From contig NZ_KQ948930.1 in the NCBI RefSeq assembly GCF_001514235.1, positions 124,001-188,000 on the forward strand: a stretch of 64,000 nucleotides of DNA, read 5' to 3'. A program made the position numbers and the translations under genes. The notes under the pieces were generated by a model. The model ran no database searches, was not told where the DNA came from, and saw nothing but the letters and a program-made list of their open reading frames with translations. Shown piece after piece: positions 1 to 10,358 of the stretch (positions are counted from its first letter, which is position 1; each line of letters opens with the position of its first letter). This DNA is from Streptomyces caeruleatus (GTDB taxonomy: Bacteria; Actinomycetota; Actinomycetes; Streptomycetales; Streptomycetaceae).

Positions 1-655
1 CGGTGGCGAGCGGGGTCAGGACGCGGGCGCCGGGGCGGCACTGGGCGAGCCAGGCGCGGGGGATGGACGGGAGCGTGCAGGTGGCGATGACGCGGTCGAA
101 GGGGGCGCGCTCGGGGACGCCGCGCGCGCCGTCTCCGGTGACGACGACGGGGTGGTACCCGGCCGCTTCCAGGTGCCGCCGCGCGGACTCGGTGATCTCC
201 GGCTCCAGGTCGACGGTGGTGACGAGGTCGTCGTCGCCGAGCCGGTGCGCGAGCAGGGCGGCGTTGTAGCCGGTGCCGGCGCCGATCTCCAGCACCCTGT
301 CGCCGTCCGCCACCTCCAGCGCGACCAGCATCATCGCCATCAGGGACGGCTGGCTGCTGGAGGAGAGCAGCTCGCCGTCGCGCAGCCGGGTGGCCAGCGG
401 GGTGTCCGCGTACGCGCCGCGCACCCAGCGCTCCCGTGCGACCGGGTCGGGGCTCTGGCCCCAGCGCCGCTCGTAGCCTCCGACGACGCCCACGTAGTAG
501 TACGGCACGAACAGATGCCGTGGCACGGCGGCGAAGGCGTCCCGCCACACGGGATCGTCGGCCCAGGCCCCGCTCAGGTCGATCTCGCGCACCAGCGCGG
601 CCCGCGCCGAGGCGGCGAGGTCCTCCAGGCCGGGGTCGAGGGCGTGTGCGCTCAT
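1..655 (-). CDS. Protein-L-isoaspartate O-methyltransferase-like protein (C-terminus off the left edge)
   Basis: Partial gene reading leftwards out of the window; the start is an ATG preceded by AGGA about nine bases upstream. The visible part begins MSAHALDPGLEDLAA and contains the SAM-binding motif I region VLEIGAGTGYNAALLA, followed by the acidic motif TVDLEPEI. This GAGTGYNAA signature is typical of the PCMT (isoaspartyl methyltransferase) family, which methylates isomerised Asp residues for repair. In Streptomyces many such paralogs act in other methylations, so the substrate is uncertain. The segment with PRHLFVPYYY is the substrate-side N-terminal region seen in this family. It is divergent from the haemoglobin gene; the 119-base gap holds both promoters. 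Confidence 0.8.
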   Translation of the reverse strand, partial: MSAHALDPGLEDLAASARAALVREIDLSGAWADDPVWRDAFAAVPRHLFVPYYYVGVVGGYERRWGQSPDPVARERWVRGAYADTPLATRLRDGELLSSSSQPSLMAMMLVALEVADGDRVLEIGAGTGYNAALLAHRLGDDDLVTTVDLEPEITESARRHLEAAGYHPVVVTGDGARGVPERAPFDRVIATCTLPSIPRAWLAQCRPGARVLTPLAT

Positions 656-774
656 ACGTCCACTGTCCTGCGGGAGCCGGTACGGGGCGAGCGTCCCGTC
701 GGACGATCACATGGCCGGGGAGCGCTGGTCCTAGGCCTGGAGTCCTCGGTCGCCGCGTCTGAGACCATGGACAA

Positions 775-1179
775 GTGAATGAGATTCGGCGCGGCACGCT
801 TCAGGAGCAGACCTTCTACGAGCAGGTCGGCGGGGAGGAGACCTTCCGCCGCCTCGTCCACCGTTTCTACGAGGGTGTCGCCGAGGACCCGATCCTCAAG
901 CCCATGTACCCCGAGGAGGACCTGGGCCCGGCCGAGGAGCGCCTCACCCTGTTCCTGATCCAGTACTGGGGCGGCCCGACGACGTACAGCGAGAACCGCG
1001 GCCACCCCCGGCTGCGGATGCGGCACGCCCCGTTCACCGTGGACCGCGCGGCCCACGACGCCTGGCTGAAGCACATGCGGGACGCCGTCGACGAGCTCGG
1101 CCTCTCCGAGGAGCACGAGCGGACGCTGTGGAACTACCTGACGTACGCGGCGGCGTCGATGGTGAACACGGCGGGCTGA
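775..1179 (+). CDS. Group II truncated haemoglobin (TrHbO-like)
   Basis: A 134-aa globin, the usual length for truncated haemoglobins. It shows the short helix-A/B region YEQVGGEETFRRLVHRFYEG, with the B10 Tyr in RFYEG and an aromatic residue in the CD region (PMYP). The RMRHAPFTVD segment carries the proximal haem-ligand His, and AWLKHM carries the Trp expected at G8 in group II proteins. These features favour the trHbO class, which binds O2 and is thought to act in oxygen or peroxide/NO chemistry. Start is GTG at 775. It stands alone, divergent from the methyltransferase and convergent with the next gene. Confidence 0.88.
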   Translation: MNEIRRGTLQEQTFYEQVGGEETFRRLVHRFYEGVAEDPILKPMYPEEDLGPAEERLTLFLIQYWGGPTTYSENRGHPRLRMRHAPFTVDRAAHDAWLKHMRDAVDELGLSEEHERTLWNYLTYAAASMVNTAG

Positions 1180-1197
1180 ACGCGGCAGGACCTGCCC

Positions 1198-1866
1198 TCA
1201 GCGCACGCTGACGTCGAGCGCCCCGAGCCCCGCACGCCGTACCGCGATCGACCCGTACGGCGTGCGCAGCCGCAGCCACGCGCCGGACGAGAGCAGCGCC
1301 AACTCCCCGGTGGCGCGCAGGAATCCGACCGACTGGGCCGCGTGCACGGCCCGCACCGGAAGCTGGGTGTCCCCGACGGTCCGGGACCAGATCTCCCGCC
1401 CGATCCGGTCGAGTTCGTTCCGGGTGCGCCCCTCTTCCGGCAACTCCTGTGTACGGGAGCGGAATTCGGCGATCCCCGCCCCGATCATCGCCCGCAGCGC
1501 ATCGGGCGCGGGCAGCCCCGGCACCGGCCGCCAGCCGCCGCGCGGCGGGAGCACCCCGGCCCATGGCGGCCCGGTCACGGCTTCCGGTACGGCGGCGGTG
1601 GCCGCCGACTCGTCGACGGATTCCAGGAGTTCACCGGCGGAGACGGTCACGTCGAGCGTGACGTCGAGCCCGTTCTCGTAGGGCTTGGCGAGCCGTACGG
1701 CGCGGATCGCCAGCACCTCGAAGGACGGCGGGCGTCCGAAGACGGCGAGCGCGGTGCCGGCCGCCTGGAGGCGTACCGCGGCACCGCGGTCGTAGTGGAG
1801 CAGCCGGGAGAGGAAGGCCGCGAGGTCCGCTGCCTCCCCCTCGTCGGCGAGGTGGAGCACCGTCAT
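1198..1866 (-). CDS. Conserved hypothetical protein
   Basis: 222 aa, acidic N-terminal half, no signal peptide or membrane segment. I see no catalytic motif. The opening MTVLHLADEGEAADLAAFLSR and a closing segment of short hydrophobic strands (WLRLRTPYGSIAV) suggest a soluble cytoplasmic protein. Its ATG overlaps the stop of the upstream thioesterase gene (ATGA), so the two are translationally coupled and probably functionally linked. I do not recognise a characterised family; it looks like an actinobacterial protein of unknown function. Confidence 0.75.
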   Translation of the reverse strand: MTVLHLADEGEAADLAAFLSRLLHYDRGAAVRLQAAGTALAVFGRPPSFEVLAIRAVRLAKPYENGLDVTLDVTVSAGELLESVDESAATAAVPEAVTGPPWAGVLPPRGGWRPVPGLPAPDALRAMIGAGIAEFRSRTQELPEEGRTRNELDRIGREIWSRTVGDTQLPVRAVHAAQSVGFLRATGELALLSSGAWLRLRTPYGSIAVRRAGLGALDVSVR

Positions 1867-2291
1867 GCGGCGACGGCCTCCTCCTCGTCGGCTCCGTCGG
1901 CCGCGTCGTCCATGTACTCCCGGAGGAACTCCTTCTCCTCCGCGGTGATCCGGCGCGGCCGGCCCGCCTCGAAGTCGAACGGCACGACTACCGTCGAGGC
2001 CCGGACATAGACGAGGTCGTCGTCCTTCACCTCGTAGGTGATGGTGAAGGACGCGGCCCTTATCTCACTGACCCACAGCTCGATGTCCACCGGGTGGTGC
2101 CGGTGGACGAGCTGCCGCTTGTAGTCGATCTCGTGGCGCGCCACCACGGACCCCTGCTTGAAGTCCTTGTCGGGACGGAACAGGAAGTCGATACGGGCTT
2201 CCTCCAGGTAGCGGAGGAAGACCACGTTGTTGACGTGGCCGTACGCGTCCATGTCCGCCCAGCGCAGCGGGCAGCGGTAGTTGTGGCGCAA
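1863..2291 (-). CDS. Acyl-CoA thioesterase, 4-hydroxybenzoyl-CoA thioesterase (hotdog) family
   Basis: 142 aa, single hotdog fold. The N-terminal motif DMDAYGHVNNVVFLRYLEEAR is the family signature; its Asp is the catalytic residue in the 4HBT family. Such enzymes hydrolyse acyl-CoA thioesters in the cytoplasm. I take the TTG at 2291 as start, because the next in-frame ATG (residue 14) would remove the first strand just before the active site. It lies six bases after the ettA stop and overlaps the following gene by four bases, so ettA, the thioesterase and the hypothetical gene probably form one operon. The C-terminus is an Asp/Glu-rich tail. Confidence 0.85.
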   Translation of the reverse strand: MRHNYRCPLRWADMDAYGHVNNVVFLRYLEEARIDFLFRPDKDFKQGSVVARHEIDYKRQLVHRHHPVDIELWVSEIRAASFTITYEVKDDDLVYVRASTVVVPFDFEAGRPRRITAEEKEFLREYMDDAADGADEEEAVAA

Positions 2292-2297
2292 GATCGA

Positions 2298-3962
<1,665 letters not shown>

Positions 3963-4261
3963 GAGAAACCGTCCGGCAGCTTGAAATCAGGCAGTGGGCA
4001 GATACACCCCATCTTGCCGGATCGCCACCCCTCGGGGGAAACCAGTATGGGTCGAGGCCCATGACCTGGGCATTCACCGACCTCGCCGCGCCGGTAGCCG
4101 AGGCGTCACTGGTCGTCGCCGGCCCCACGCGTTCGCATGTACGGACATACCCCTGCCGGGTGCCCGTCAGCACACCTGTCCGGTGAACTGACGCCTCCAC
4201 ATGGCTCATCCGTTCGAGTCGAACCCCTCGAACGAGGTGCACGCCGTCAATTCTGCGACGC

Positions 4262-4939
4262 GTGATCAAGAACCTCAGGCGGGTCGCACTGGCGGCCGCG
4301 CTCCTTCTCGCGCCCCTCGCGGCACCCACTCCGGCCCATGCCCAGCACCGCCCGGCGGAGACCTACACGCTCCCCATGGCGGCCTCGGTCCATCTCCTCC
4401 CCGTCGCCGCGGAGATGAGGGACGGCTACCAACGCACGAGCTTCAAGCACTGGAACGCCGGCCAGAACCCCACCGACGGCTGCAACACCCGAGCGGAGGT
4501 GCTGCTCGCCGAGGCGGTCGAGCGGCCCCAGATCCTCCCCGGCTGCAAGCTCTCAGGCGGGCGCTGGTGGTCGTACTACGACGCTCGCTGGCTCACCTCG
4601 GCGTCCGCCCTGGACGTCGACCACATGGTGCCGCTCGCGGAGGCCTGGGACTCCGGGGCGTCGCAGTGGACCGCCGAACGCCGTGAGGCGTACGCCAACG
4701 ACCTGGCCGTCAACCCCTCCCTCGTCGCCGTCTCCGCGGCCTCCAACCGCAGCAAGGCCGACCAGGACCCGGCTCAGTGGCTGCCGCCCGCCGTCGAGGT
4801 CACGTGCCGCTACACCTCGGAGTGGATCGCGACCAAGCTGCGGTGGGGCCTGACCGCCGACGCCGCCGAACTCGAAGCACTCACCCAGCACGCGGAGGCG
4901 TGCCCCGGCACCACCGTCACCTACGAACCCGCCCCGTAG
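4262..4939 (+). CDS. Secreted HNH nuclease family protein (DUF1524 / GmrSD C-terminal-like)
   Basis: 225 aa. An N-terminal Sec signal peptide (RRVALAAALLLAPLAAPTPAHA) is followed by a DUF1524-type HNH domain. The diagnostic DVDHMVPLAEAWDSG segment holds the catalytic His, and NPSLVAVSAASNRSKADQDP the downstream Asn and metal-site residues. Four Cys (CNTR, GCKLSG, EVTCRY, EACPG) could form disulfides outside the cell. Streptomyces secrete several such small nucleases, probably for DNA scavenging or degradation during development. Start is a GTG with positive residues leading the signal peptide. The 299 bases upstream hold no other gene. Confidence 0.87.
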   Translation: MIKNLRRVALAAALLLAPLAAPTPAHAQHRPAETYTLPMAASVHLLPVAAEMRDGYQRTSFKHWNAGQNPTDGCNTRAEVLLAEAVERPQILPGCKLSGGRWWSYYDARWLTSASALDVDHMVPLAEAWDSGASQWTAERREAYANDLAVNPSLVAVSAASNRSKADQDPAQWLPPAVEVTCRYTSEWIATKLRWGLTADAAELEALTQHAEACPGTTVTYEPAP

Positions 4940-5119
4940 CACTCGGGCCCCGCCCCCCTCCCGGCTGGGCGGGGCCCACCAACCGGGTTCTCGTGTGGGA
5001 CACGCCGACGATTCCCGGCGCGCCATCAGGACATATAGGAATTTTTCACATTAGCCTCTCGTAACTGTACGAAGTCGATCTCTCACGGATCGCACCCACC
5101 TCACTCCTTCGGAGATGAC

Positions 5120-5404
5120 ATGCACAAGCTTCGCAAGGCTGCCGTCGTGGTCGTGGCCATCGGCACCGCCGGCCTCCTGGGCGCCGGCACGGCCACGGCC
5201 GACGGTCACGGTGGCAAGGGCGGGGACAAGGTCAGCGTGCTGCAGAGCTCCAACTGCAAGTCGCACGACCTGAACCTCGACGTCCTCGGCCAGGTCGGCA
5301 TCCTCAACGGTGCGCTGGGCAGCGCGCTCAACGGCGAGGGCGACCCGGGCGCGCAGGCCACCCACCTCGGCTCGACGATGGGCTGCGACAACAGCGCCTG
5401 GTAG
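5120..5404 (+). CDS. Small secreted protein of unknown function
   Basis: 94 aa. A clear signal peptide (KLRKAAVVVVAIGTAGLLGA, cleavage after ATA) precedes a mature part of about 65 residues that is rich in Gly, Asn and Ser and contains two Cys (SNCKSHD and MGCDNSA), which could form one disulfide. The middle repeats hydrophobic LNLDVLGQVGILNGALGSALN, reminiscent of small aggregating surface proteins, but it is not a chaplin or rodlin by sequence. The ATG is preceded by GGAG. A strong bidirectional hairpin follows the stop. Confidence 0.75.
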   Translation: MHKLRKAAVVVVAIGTAGLLGAGTATADGHGGKGGDKVSVLQSSNCKSHDLNLDVLGQVGILNGALGSALNGEGDPGAQATHLGSTMGCDNSAW

Positions 5405-5484
5405 GTCGGGCTCGGAGCGCGGCCTCTCACCGCGCCCCATGCCGTAACACCGGTGGAGTACGGACCGTGACGCACGGTCCAACG

Positions 5485-5522
5485 CCAGGGGCCTGGTCCG
5501 CGGAAGCGGATCAGGCCCCTGG
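5485..5522. terminator. Bidirectional terminator hairpin
   Basis: A 17-bp near-perfect stem (arms 5485-5501 and 5506-5522, one G-T pair) is closed by a GGAA tetraloop. It sits between the small secreted protein gene (+) and the thioester surface protein gene (-), so it can end both converging transcripts. There is no long T-tract, as is common in Streptomyces terminators. Confidence 0.85.
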
Positions 5523-5539
5523 TCGGCTTCGGGTCGGTC

Positions 5540-6961
5540 TCAGTCCTGCGTCGGCAGCTGCTTGTTCCGCACGACGACGAGCGCCGCGCCGCCGATCACG
5601 ACCAGGCCGATGGCGATGCCCGCGATCAGGGGGGTCATGGCGGAACCACCGGTCGCGGCGAGGTTGGTGTCGTCGGAGTCCGTGCCCACCGTGGCGGGGC
5701 TCGGCTCACTGAGGGTCTGGGTGGCGTCGCCCGCCTCGTCGGCCTCGCTCACCTGCGTCTTGCAGTCCAGCACGCCGGTGAACCGCTTCTCGAAACCGCC
5801 CGGCCCCTCGATGGTGAAGTCGTAGGCCTGGTCCTCCTGCAGAGGGATCGTCACCGTCTGCGACTTGCCCGCGGGGACGCTGTACTTCACCCCGAGCAGC
5901 TCGAAGTCGAACGGCTCGGTGCCCTCGTTGGCCGCGGTGATGTCGACGCCGCCCTTGGCGCAGTTCTCCACCGCCGACAGCGCGGGTATCGCACCCGTCC
6001 TGGCCCAGGTCGCGGTCGCCGTCGCCGAGACCGTCGACTCGCTGGAGCCGGCCAGGATCTGCGTCTGGCTGCGGCTCTCGGCGGCGAAGGCACGGCCCAC
6101 GGGCACGGTCGTCGACGCCTGCACGGTCAGCTCCGCCTGGCCGTCCGCCGCCTTCTCGGGCACCTGGAAGAAGACCTGGCTGCCGTTCGCGACGGACGTG
6201 ACGGCCCCGCCGTCCTTGTCCACGATCCGCACCCCGCTGGTGGCGGCGTCCGCGGGCGGCGTCACCGTCGCGCTGCCGGCGTTGGTGTGCACCGTCACCG
6301 GTCCCAGCCGCTCCCCGGAGTGGCCGGAGACCGCGGGCGGGTCCAGCGTGAGCGAGGCCTGGGGCTCCGCCACGCCGCGCGCGTTCTTCTGCAGATAGTC
6401 GGCGAGCTGCTCGGCCTGCGGGTCGACGGCCTCGACGTCCACCCCGTCCGAGTAGCGCCAGATGGCCACCTGGGTGCCGGCCGCCGCGTCCTGCTCGGTG
6501 AGGCCGCCCTTGACGCCCGCCTTGCCGGCGAGCGCGGCGAGGTCGTTCACCTGGGGGTAGGAGTTCTGGAGGATCCAGCGGATCCTGCCCGCGTCCTTGT
6601 TGGCGCCCAGCGAGGTGCCGCTCCAGGGCGTCTCGTGGTACTTGGCGTCGCGCTGCGTGGGGTTGTGGATGTCGACGCAGTACGTCTGCAGCATGCCGCC
6701 GCCGTCGACGGACATCTCGAACAGGCCGGCCGAGATCTCCTGGTCGCCGGAGTCGGCGTGGACGATCGCGGCACCGTACGTCTTCAGGCCGCCGATGGTG
6801 GCCGTCGCCCCGCCCTGACCCAACGCCGCCTCGTCGGCCGCGGCCGGGCCGGCGCCTGCCCACACCGAGGCGGCGACGAGCCCGGACACCAAGGACGCGG
6901 CGGCGACACGGGCCGCCCCTCGCCGCCTGTGGACCGACAGCGCAGAGAACGCAGCAAACAC
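5540..6961 (-). CDS. Cys-Gln thioester-forming surface protein with LAXTG sorting signal
   Basis: 473 aa. Domain order: signal peptide (to about residue 42); TQXA-type thioester domain, with Cys95 in QTYCVDIHN and Gln164 in TQVAIWRY as the likely internal Cys-Gln thioester; beta-rich Ig-like stalk (about 200-425); sorting signal LAATG at 434-438; one hydrophobic helix; and a short charged tail. LAXTG is the motif used by class E sortases of Streptomyces, so the protein is probably anchored to peptidoglycan. Thioester domains bind surfaces covalently in Gram-positive adhesins. Start is GTG with AAGGGG six bases upstream. No sortase gene lies in this window, so anchoring depends on an unlinked enzyme. 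Confidence 0.9.
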   Translation of the reverse strand: MFAAFSALSVHRRRGAARVAAASLVSGLVAASVWAGAGPAAADEAALGQGGATATIGGLKTYGAAIVHADSGDQEISAGLFEMSVDGGGMLQTYCVDIHNPTQRDAKYHETPWSGTSLGANKDAGRIRWILQNSYPQVNDLAALAGKAGVKGGLTEQDAAAGTQVAIWRYSDGVDVEAVDPQAEQLADYLQKNARGVAEPQASLTLDPPAVSGHSGERLGPVTVHTNAGSATVTPPADAATSGVRIVDKDGGAVTSVANGSQVFFQVPEKAADGQAELTVQASTTVPVGRAFAAESRSQTQILAGSSESTVSATATATWARTGAIPALSAVENCAKGGVDITAANEGTEPFDFELLGVKYSVPAGKSQTVTIPLQEDQAYDFTIEGPGGFEKRFTGVLDCKTQVSEADEAGDATQTLSEPSPATVGTDSDDTNLAATGGSAMTPLIAGIAIGLVVIGGAALVVVRNKQLPTQD

Positions 6962-7222
6962 AGAATTCCCCTTCGAGCAGGACCCGTTGACGTGGGGGGA
7001 ACGGTCCCACCAGCAGAATCAGAAGCCCCGAGAGCTACGTCCGGCATCCTAGGTACGCGACGCACCACGCTTCCCTGGGATCCCGTCGGAGGGCCGATCC
7101 GACTCGGAATCGTTATCGCCAAGATCCCTTATGAGCAGGGCTTATCGACAAATCCACCGGGGTCGTTCGGAACGCATTCGCCGATAAGCCGCAGTTCGGT
7201 CAGCCGCTTCGGGTGACTGACG

Positions 7223-7708
7223 TCACGTCACCATGACGGCCTCTGGGGCCTGTTGGACGCCCACGTCCGCGTTCGCGTCCACCTCGGCGGGCGGTGTCTC
7301 CCAGTCGGGCTCGGGTTGCGCTGGTGACGCGGTGGTGGCTCCGGTCTCCGGCCTGGGGATGCGGCGGAAGGCCGAGGTGCCGCGCGCCAAGTCGTGGCCG
7401 ATCGCCGTCGCGTCGATGTCGGCCGAGGTCCAGCTCTGCCCCTCGCGCACGTCCGAGCGCACCTTCAGCCTGCCCTGCACCACGACGGGGTCACCTACGT
7501 TCAGCGACCCGGCGGCGTTCGTCGCGAGCTGCCGGTTGGCCCACACCGTGAAGAAGTTGGTGTGTCCGTCGGTCCACTCGTTCTTCCCGCGATCCAGATA
7601 GCGCGAGGTCACCGCCAGCCGGAAGCGCGCGGACGGCCCCGTCGCCAGCTCCCGGTACACCGGCTGCGTCGCCACGTTGCCCACCGCGCAGATGATCGTC
7701 TCGTTCAT
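7223..7708 (-). CDS. ssbB: Single-stranded DNA-binding protein, SsbB-like paralog
   Basis: 161 aa from the ATG at 7708; I chose it over an in-frame GTG 18 bases upstream because GAGGGAGGGG lies directly between them. The OB fold covers about residues 1-110 (MNETIICAVGNVATQPVYREL, then FFTVWANRQLATNAAGSLNVGDPVVVQGRLKV). The tail is short, Pro/Ala/Val rich, and ends in EAVMVT, so it lacks the acidic DDDIPF tip that recruits replication partners. That matches the Streptomyces second SSB (SsbB), which is known to act in chromosome segregation during sporulation rather than general replication. Confidence 0.9.
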   Translation of the reverse strand: MNETIICAVGNVATQPVYRELATGPSARFRLAVTSRYLDRGKNEWTDGHTNFFTVWANRQLATNAAGSLNVGDPVVVQGRLKVRSDVREGQSWTSADIDATAIGHDLARGTSAFRRIPRPETGATTASPAQPEPDWETPPAEVDANADVGVQQAPEAVMVT

Positions 7709-8066
7709 CGCGAACCCCTCCCTCACCCGGCCGCTCCCGCCGGGCCGATACGCGTACGGGCCCGTCCCGTACGGCTGCGTCCGACATGACGGCCACGCGG
7801 CCAGGTACGTCCTGGTGCGCCGCCGTCACCGCGATCGACCGCTTCCGTCGCGATCACCGCGAAGCCAGACTGCCTCCGTCGGGCCGAGCCCGCTGAGCCC
7901 TGTGGACCACCGCTCGCCTGTGGACATCTCCGCCACTCGAACGGGTGACCCGCGCCCCGCCGACCGGGTCAACCGCTGGTCGCAGGGGGCCTCCTGGTCG
8001 CAAGGGGCCTCCTGGTCGCAGGTCACGTCCCTAGGCTCTGGCTCTGATGACCCCGCTGGTCCCGGG
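7709..8066. other. Gene-poor stretch upstream of ssbB
   Basis: No credible coding sequence in 358 bases. It should contain the ssbB promoter (leftward) and the end of the GTPase transcript. The only structure I see is the 18-bp tandem repeat at 7976-8022. Confidence 0.5.
7976..8022. repeat. 18-bp tandem repeat, about 2.6 copies
   Basis: Unit CTGGTCGCAGGGGGCCTC occurs at 7976-7993 and 7994-8011 (one A/G difference), with a partial third copy at 8012-8022. It is noncoding and lies between the GTPase stop and the ssbB promoter. Function unknown; it could be replication slippage or clustered protein sites. Confidence 0.8.
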
Positions 8067-10355
8067 TCACCGCGCCGAAGACCCCACCCCCATGACCCGC
8101 CCGTACTGCTCCCGGACCTCCCGGTACCGCAGCAGCTCCGCCGCCACCGGATCCAGCACCCGGGCCCGCCCGCAGCCGGCCGCCGCCTCCCGCAATCGGC
8201 GTTCCGCGTCCAGGCCGTACCGCCTGGCGGGCCCCCGGGCCGCCATCCGGCAGCCCCACTCGACCAGCGGACCACCGGCGATACCGGCCACCATCAGCAG
8301 CACCGGCACACCGAGGTTGGGCGCCATGACCCCGACGATCTGGCCCACCAGCCAGAGTCCGCCGATGACCTGAAGGATCGTCATGGACGCCTGGACCAGG
8401 ACGGCCGCCGGCCACCAGCCCGGCCGCGGGGGCCGCCCGGGTGGCAGTCCGGCCCGTGCGGCCAGCTCGTCCAGCGCCTCCGGCAACCCCTGGGCACCCC
8501 GTACGGCCGCCTCGCGCACCGCCTGCGCCCACGGTGTGGGTAGCCCGGCCGACGCCTCGTCACCGACCGTTCGCACGGCCTGTTCGACGCGCTGCCGCGC
8601 GGTGGCCTCCTCGTCCGTCTGCGCCCGCAGGGACAGCCGTCCCGTCGGGGGTTCGCCCCGGTCCTGGTACCAGCGCCACAGCCGTAGCCAGGGCGTTCCG
8701 CACGCGCGGTTGGCGTTGCGCAGCCAGGCCCGCTCGGCGGCCTCGCCCGCGGCGGTGGCGCCGATCGCGTCCGCGAGCCGCGCGGAGAACTCGTCGCGCG
8801 CCTCCTCGCTGAGCCCGGTGCGCCGTCGCGCCGCGTACACAGGCCGCAGCTTCCACCCGGCGGCGTCGACGTCGGCCGAGATGCGGCGCGCGGCCGCCCC
8901 GCGTTCCGCCACGAACTGGCCCAGCGCCTCCCGCAGGTCGCCGACGCCGTCCCCGGTGAGCGCGGACAGCGCGAGTACGACGGCGCCCGGTTCGCCGTGC
9001 TCGCCCAGCGCGATGCCGTCCTCGTCCAGGAGCCGCCGCAGATCGTCGAGAACCTGGTCGGTGGCCTCGCCGGGCAGCCGGTCGATCTGGTTGAGGACGA
9101 CGAACATGATCTCGGCGTGCCCCGCCATGGGCCGCAGATAGCGCTCGTGCAGCACTGCGTCGGCGTACTTCTCGGGGTCGACGACCCAGATGACCGCGTC
9201 GACGAGCGCCAGGACGCGGTCGACCTGCTCGCGGTGCTGCACGGCCGCCGAGTCGTGGTCGGGAAGGTCGACGAGGACGAGCCCGCGCAGCTGCCCGTCC
9301 GCGGCCGCGTTCTGCGCGGGCCGCCGCCGCAGCCTCGGCGGGATGCCGAGCCGGTCGATGAGGCCGACCGCGCCGTCGCTCCAGCTGCACGCGAGCGGTG
9401 AGGCGGTCGTCGGCCGTCGTACGCCCGTCTCCGAGATGGTCACTCCGGCGAGCGCGTTGAACAGCTGCGACTTGCCGCTGCCCGTGGCGCCCGCGATGGC
9501 GACGACCGTGTGCTGCCCGGACAGCCTGCGGCGGGCGGCCGCCTCGTCGAGGACCCGGCCCGCCTCGGAGAGCGTCCTGTTGTCGAGCCTGGTGCGCGAG
9601 AGTCCGACCAGTTCGCGCAGCGCGTCCAGCCGGGACCGCAGCGCGCCGTCGTACGCGAGCGGCGTCACGACCTGCGCCCCGGAAGCGCGCGGCTCCACGA
9701 TGGCGGGTTGCTCCGGAGCAGCGGTTTCATTCACCCTCCGTGCGATCAGCCCGTCGTCCCAGGGGGACGCGGATTCGGTACCGGTGGGGCCATCCGCACC
9801 GGTCGACGCTTCGGTGCCGGCGGCGGAGTCCGTACGGGTGGGGGGTGCCGTACGGGCGGGGGACTCCCTACGGGCGGGGGATTCCGTACGCCGGGAGGTG
9901 TCTGCGCCCTTACGCCCCCCGGGCTCAGGGACCGCGGCACGCACCTGTGCGTCGCCGCCCTCGCGGCCGCCGGAGTCGGGGACGTCCACGCGCGCGGGCG
10001 TGTCGTCGGGCTCCCCGTCCTCCAGGCGTGGGGGCTCCGCGCGTGGAGGCTCCGCGCGTGAGGGCTCCAGCCGCGGATGCTCCACGCGCGCGTGGTCGTC
10101 GCCCGCGCGGCACTCCTGCTTCGCCAGCTTCCTCCAGAGCTTGCGCATCTCCGGCTCCTCGGCACCTGCGGAATCCTCGCCCTCGTCGGGCTCTCCCTCC
10201 GCGCGGTCGCCCGCCGCGGGGAAGCCGTTCTCACCAGCGGCGTCCACAGGGGGTGCGCTCACCGGTACGTGGTGCTCGCGCTCGTCGTCCTTGGCGGCGC
10301 CGTCCTCCTGCTGATCGGCGTGTTCGGTGTGGTCCTGGTCAGTGACAGCAGTCAC
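8067..10355 (-). CDS. Dynamin-like / YfjP-type GTPase, membrane-associated
   Basis: 762 aa. The first ~280 residues are a disordered, highly charged region of short repeats (variants of PARRES, PRAEPPR). The G domain follows with P-loop GATGSGKSQLF, DLPDHDS (G3) and NQIDRLPG (G4, NQxD instead of NKxD). Near the C-terminus two adjacent hydrophobic helices (about 665-720) should anchor it in the membrane. This layout fits bacterial GTPases related to dynamins and YfjP/Era-like proteins. Start is GTG with AGGAGAGG just upstream. The gene begins four bases after the stop of the preceding GTPase gene, so the two are co-transcribed and may form a heteromeric pair. Confidence 0.82.
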   Translation of the reverse strand: MTAVTDQDHTEHADQQEDGAAKDDEREHHVPVSAPPVDAAGENGFPAAGDRAEGEPDEGEDSAGAEEPEMRKLWRKLAKQECRAGDDHARVEHPRLEPSRAEPPRAEPPRLEDGEPDDTPARVDVPDSGGREGGDAQVRAAVPEPGGRKGADTSRRTESPARRESPARTAPPTRTDSAAGTEASTGADGPTGTESASPWDDGLIARRVNETAAPEQPAIVEPRASGAQVVTPLAYDGALRSRLDALRELVGLSRTRLDNRTLSEAGRVLDEAAARRRLSGQHTVVAIAGATGSGKSQLFNALAGVTISETGVRRPTTASPLACSWSDGAVGLIDRLGIPPRLRRRPAQNAAADGQLRGLVLVDLPDHDSAAVQHREQVDRVLALVDAVIWVVDPEKYADAVLHERYLRPMAGHAEIMFVVLNQIDRLPGEATDQVLDDLRRLLDEDGIALGEHGEPGAVVLALSALTGDGVGDLREALGQFVAERGAAARRISADVDAAGWKLRPVYAARRRTGLSEEARDEFSARLADAIGATAAGEAAERAWLRNANRACGTPWLRLWRWYQDRGEPPTGRLSLRAQTDEEATARQRVEQAVRTVGDEASAGLPTPWAQAVREAAVRGAQGLPEALDELAARAGLPPGRPPRPGWWPAAVLVQASMTILQVIGGLWLVGQIVGVMAPNLGVPVLLMVAGIAGGPLVEWGCRMAARGPARRYGLDAERRLREAAAGCGRARVLDPVAAELLRYREVREQYGRVMGVGSSAR

Positions 10356-10358
10356 CGG

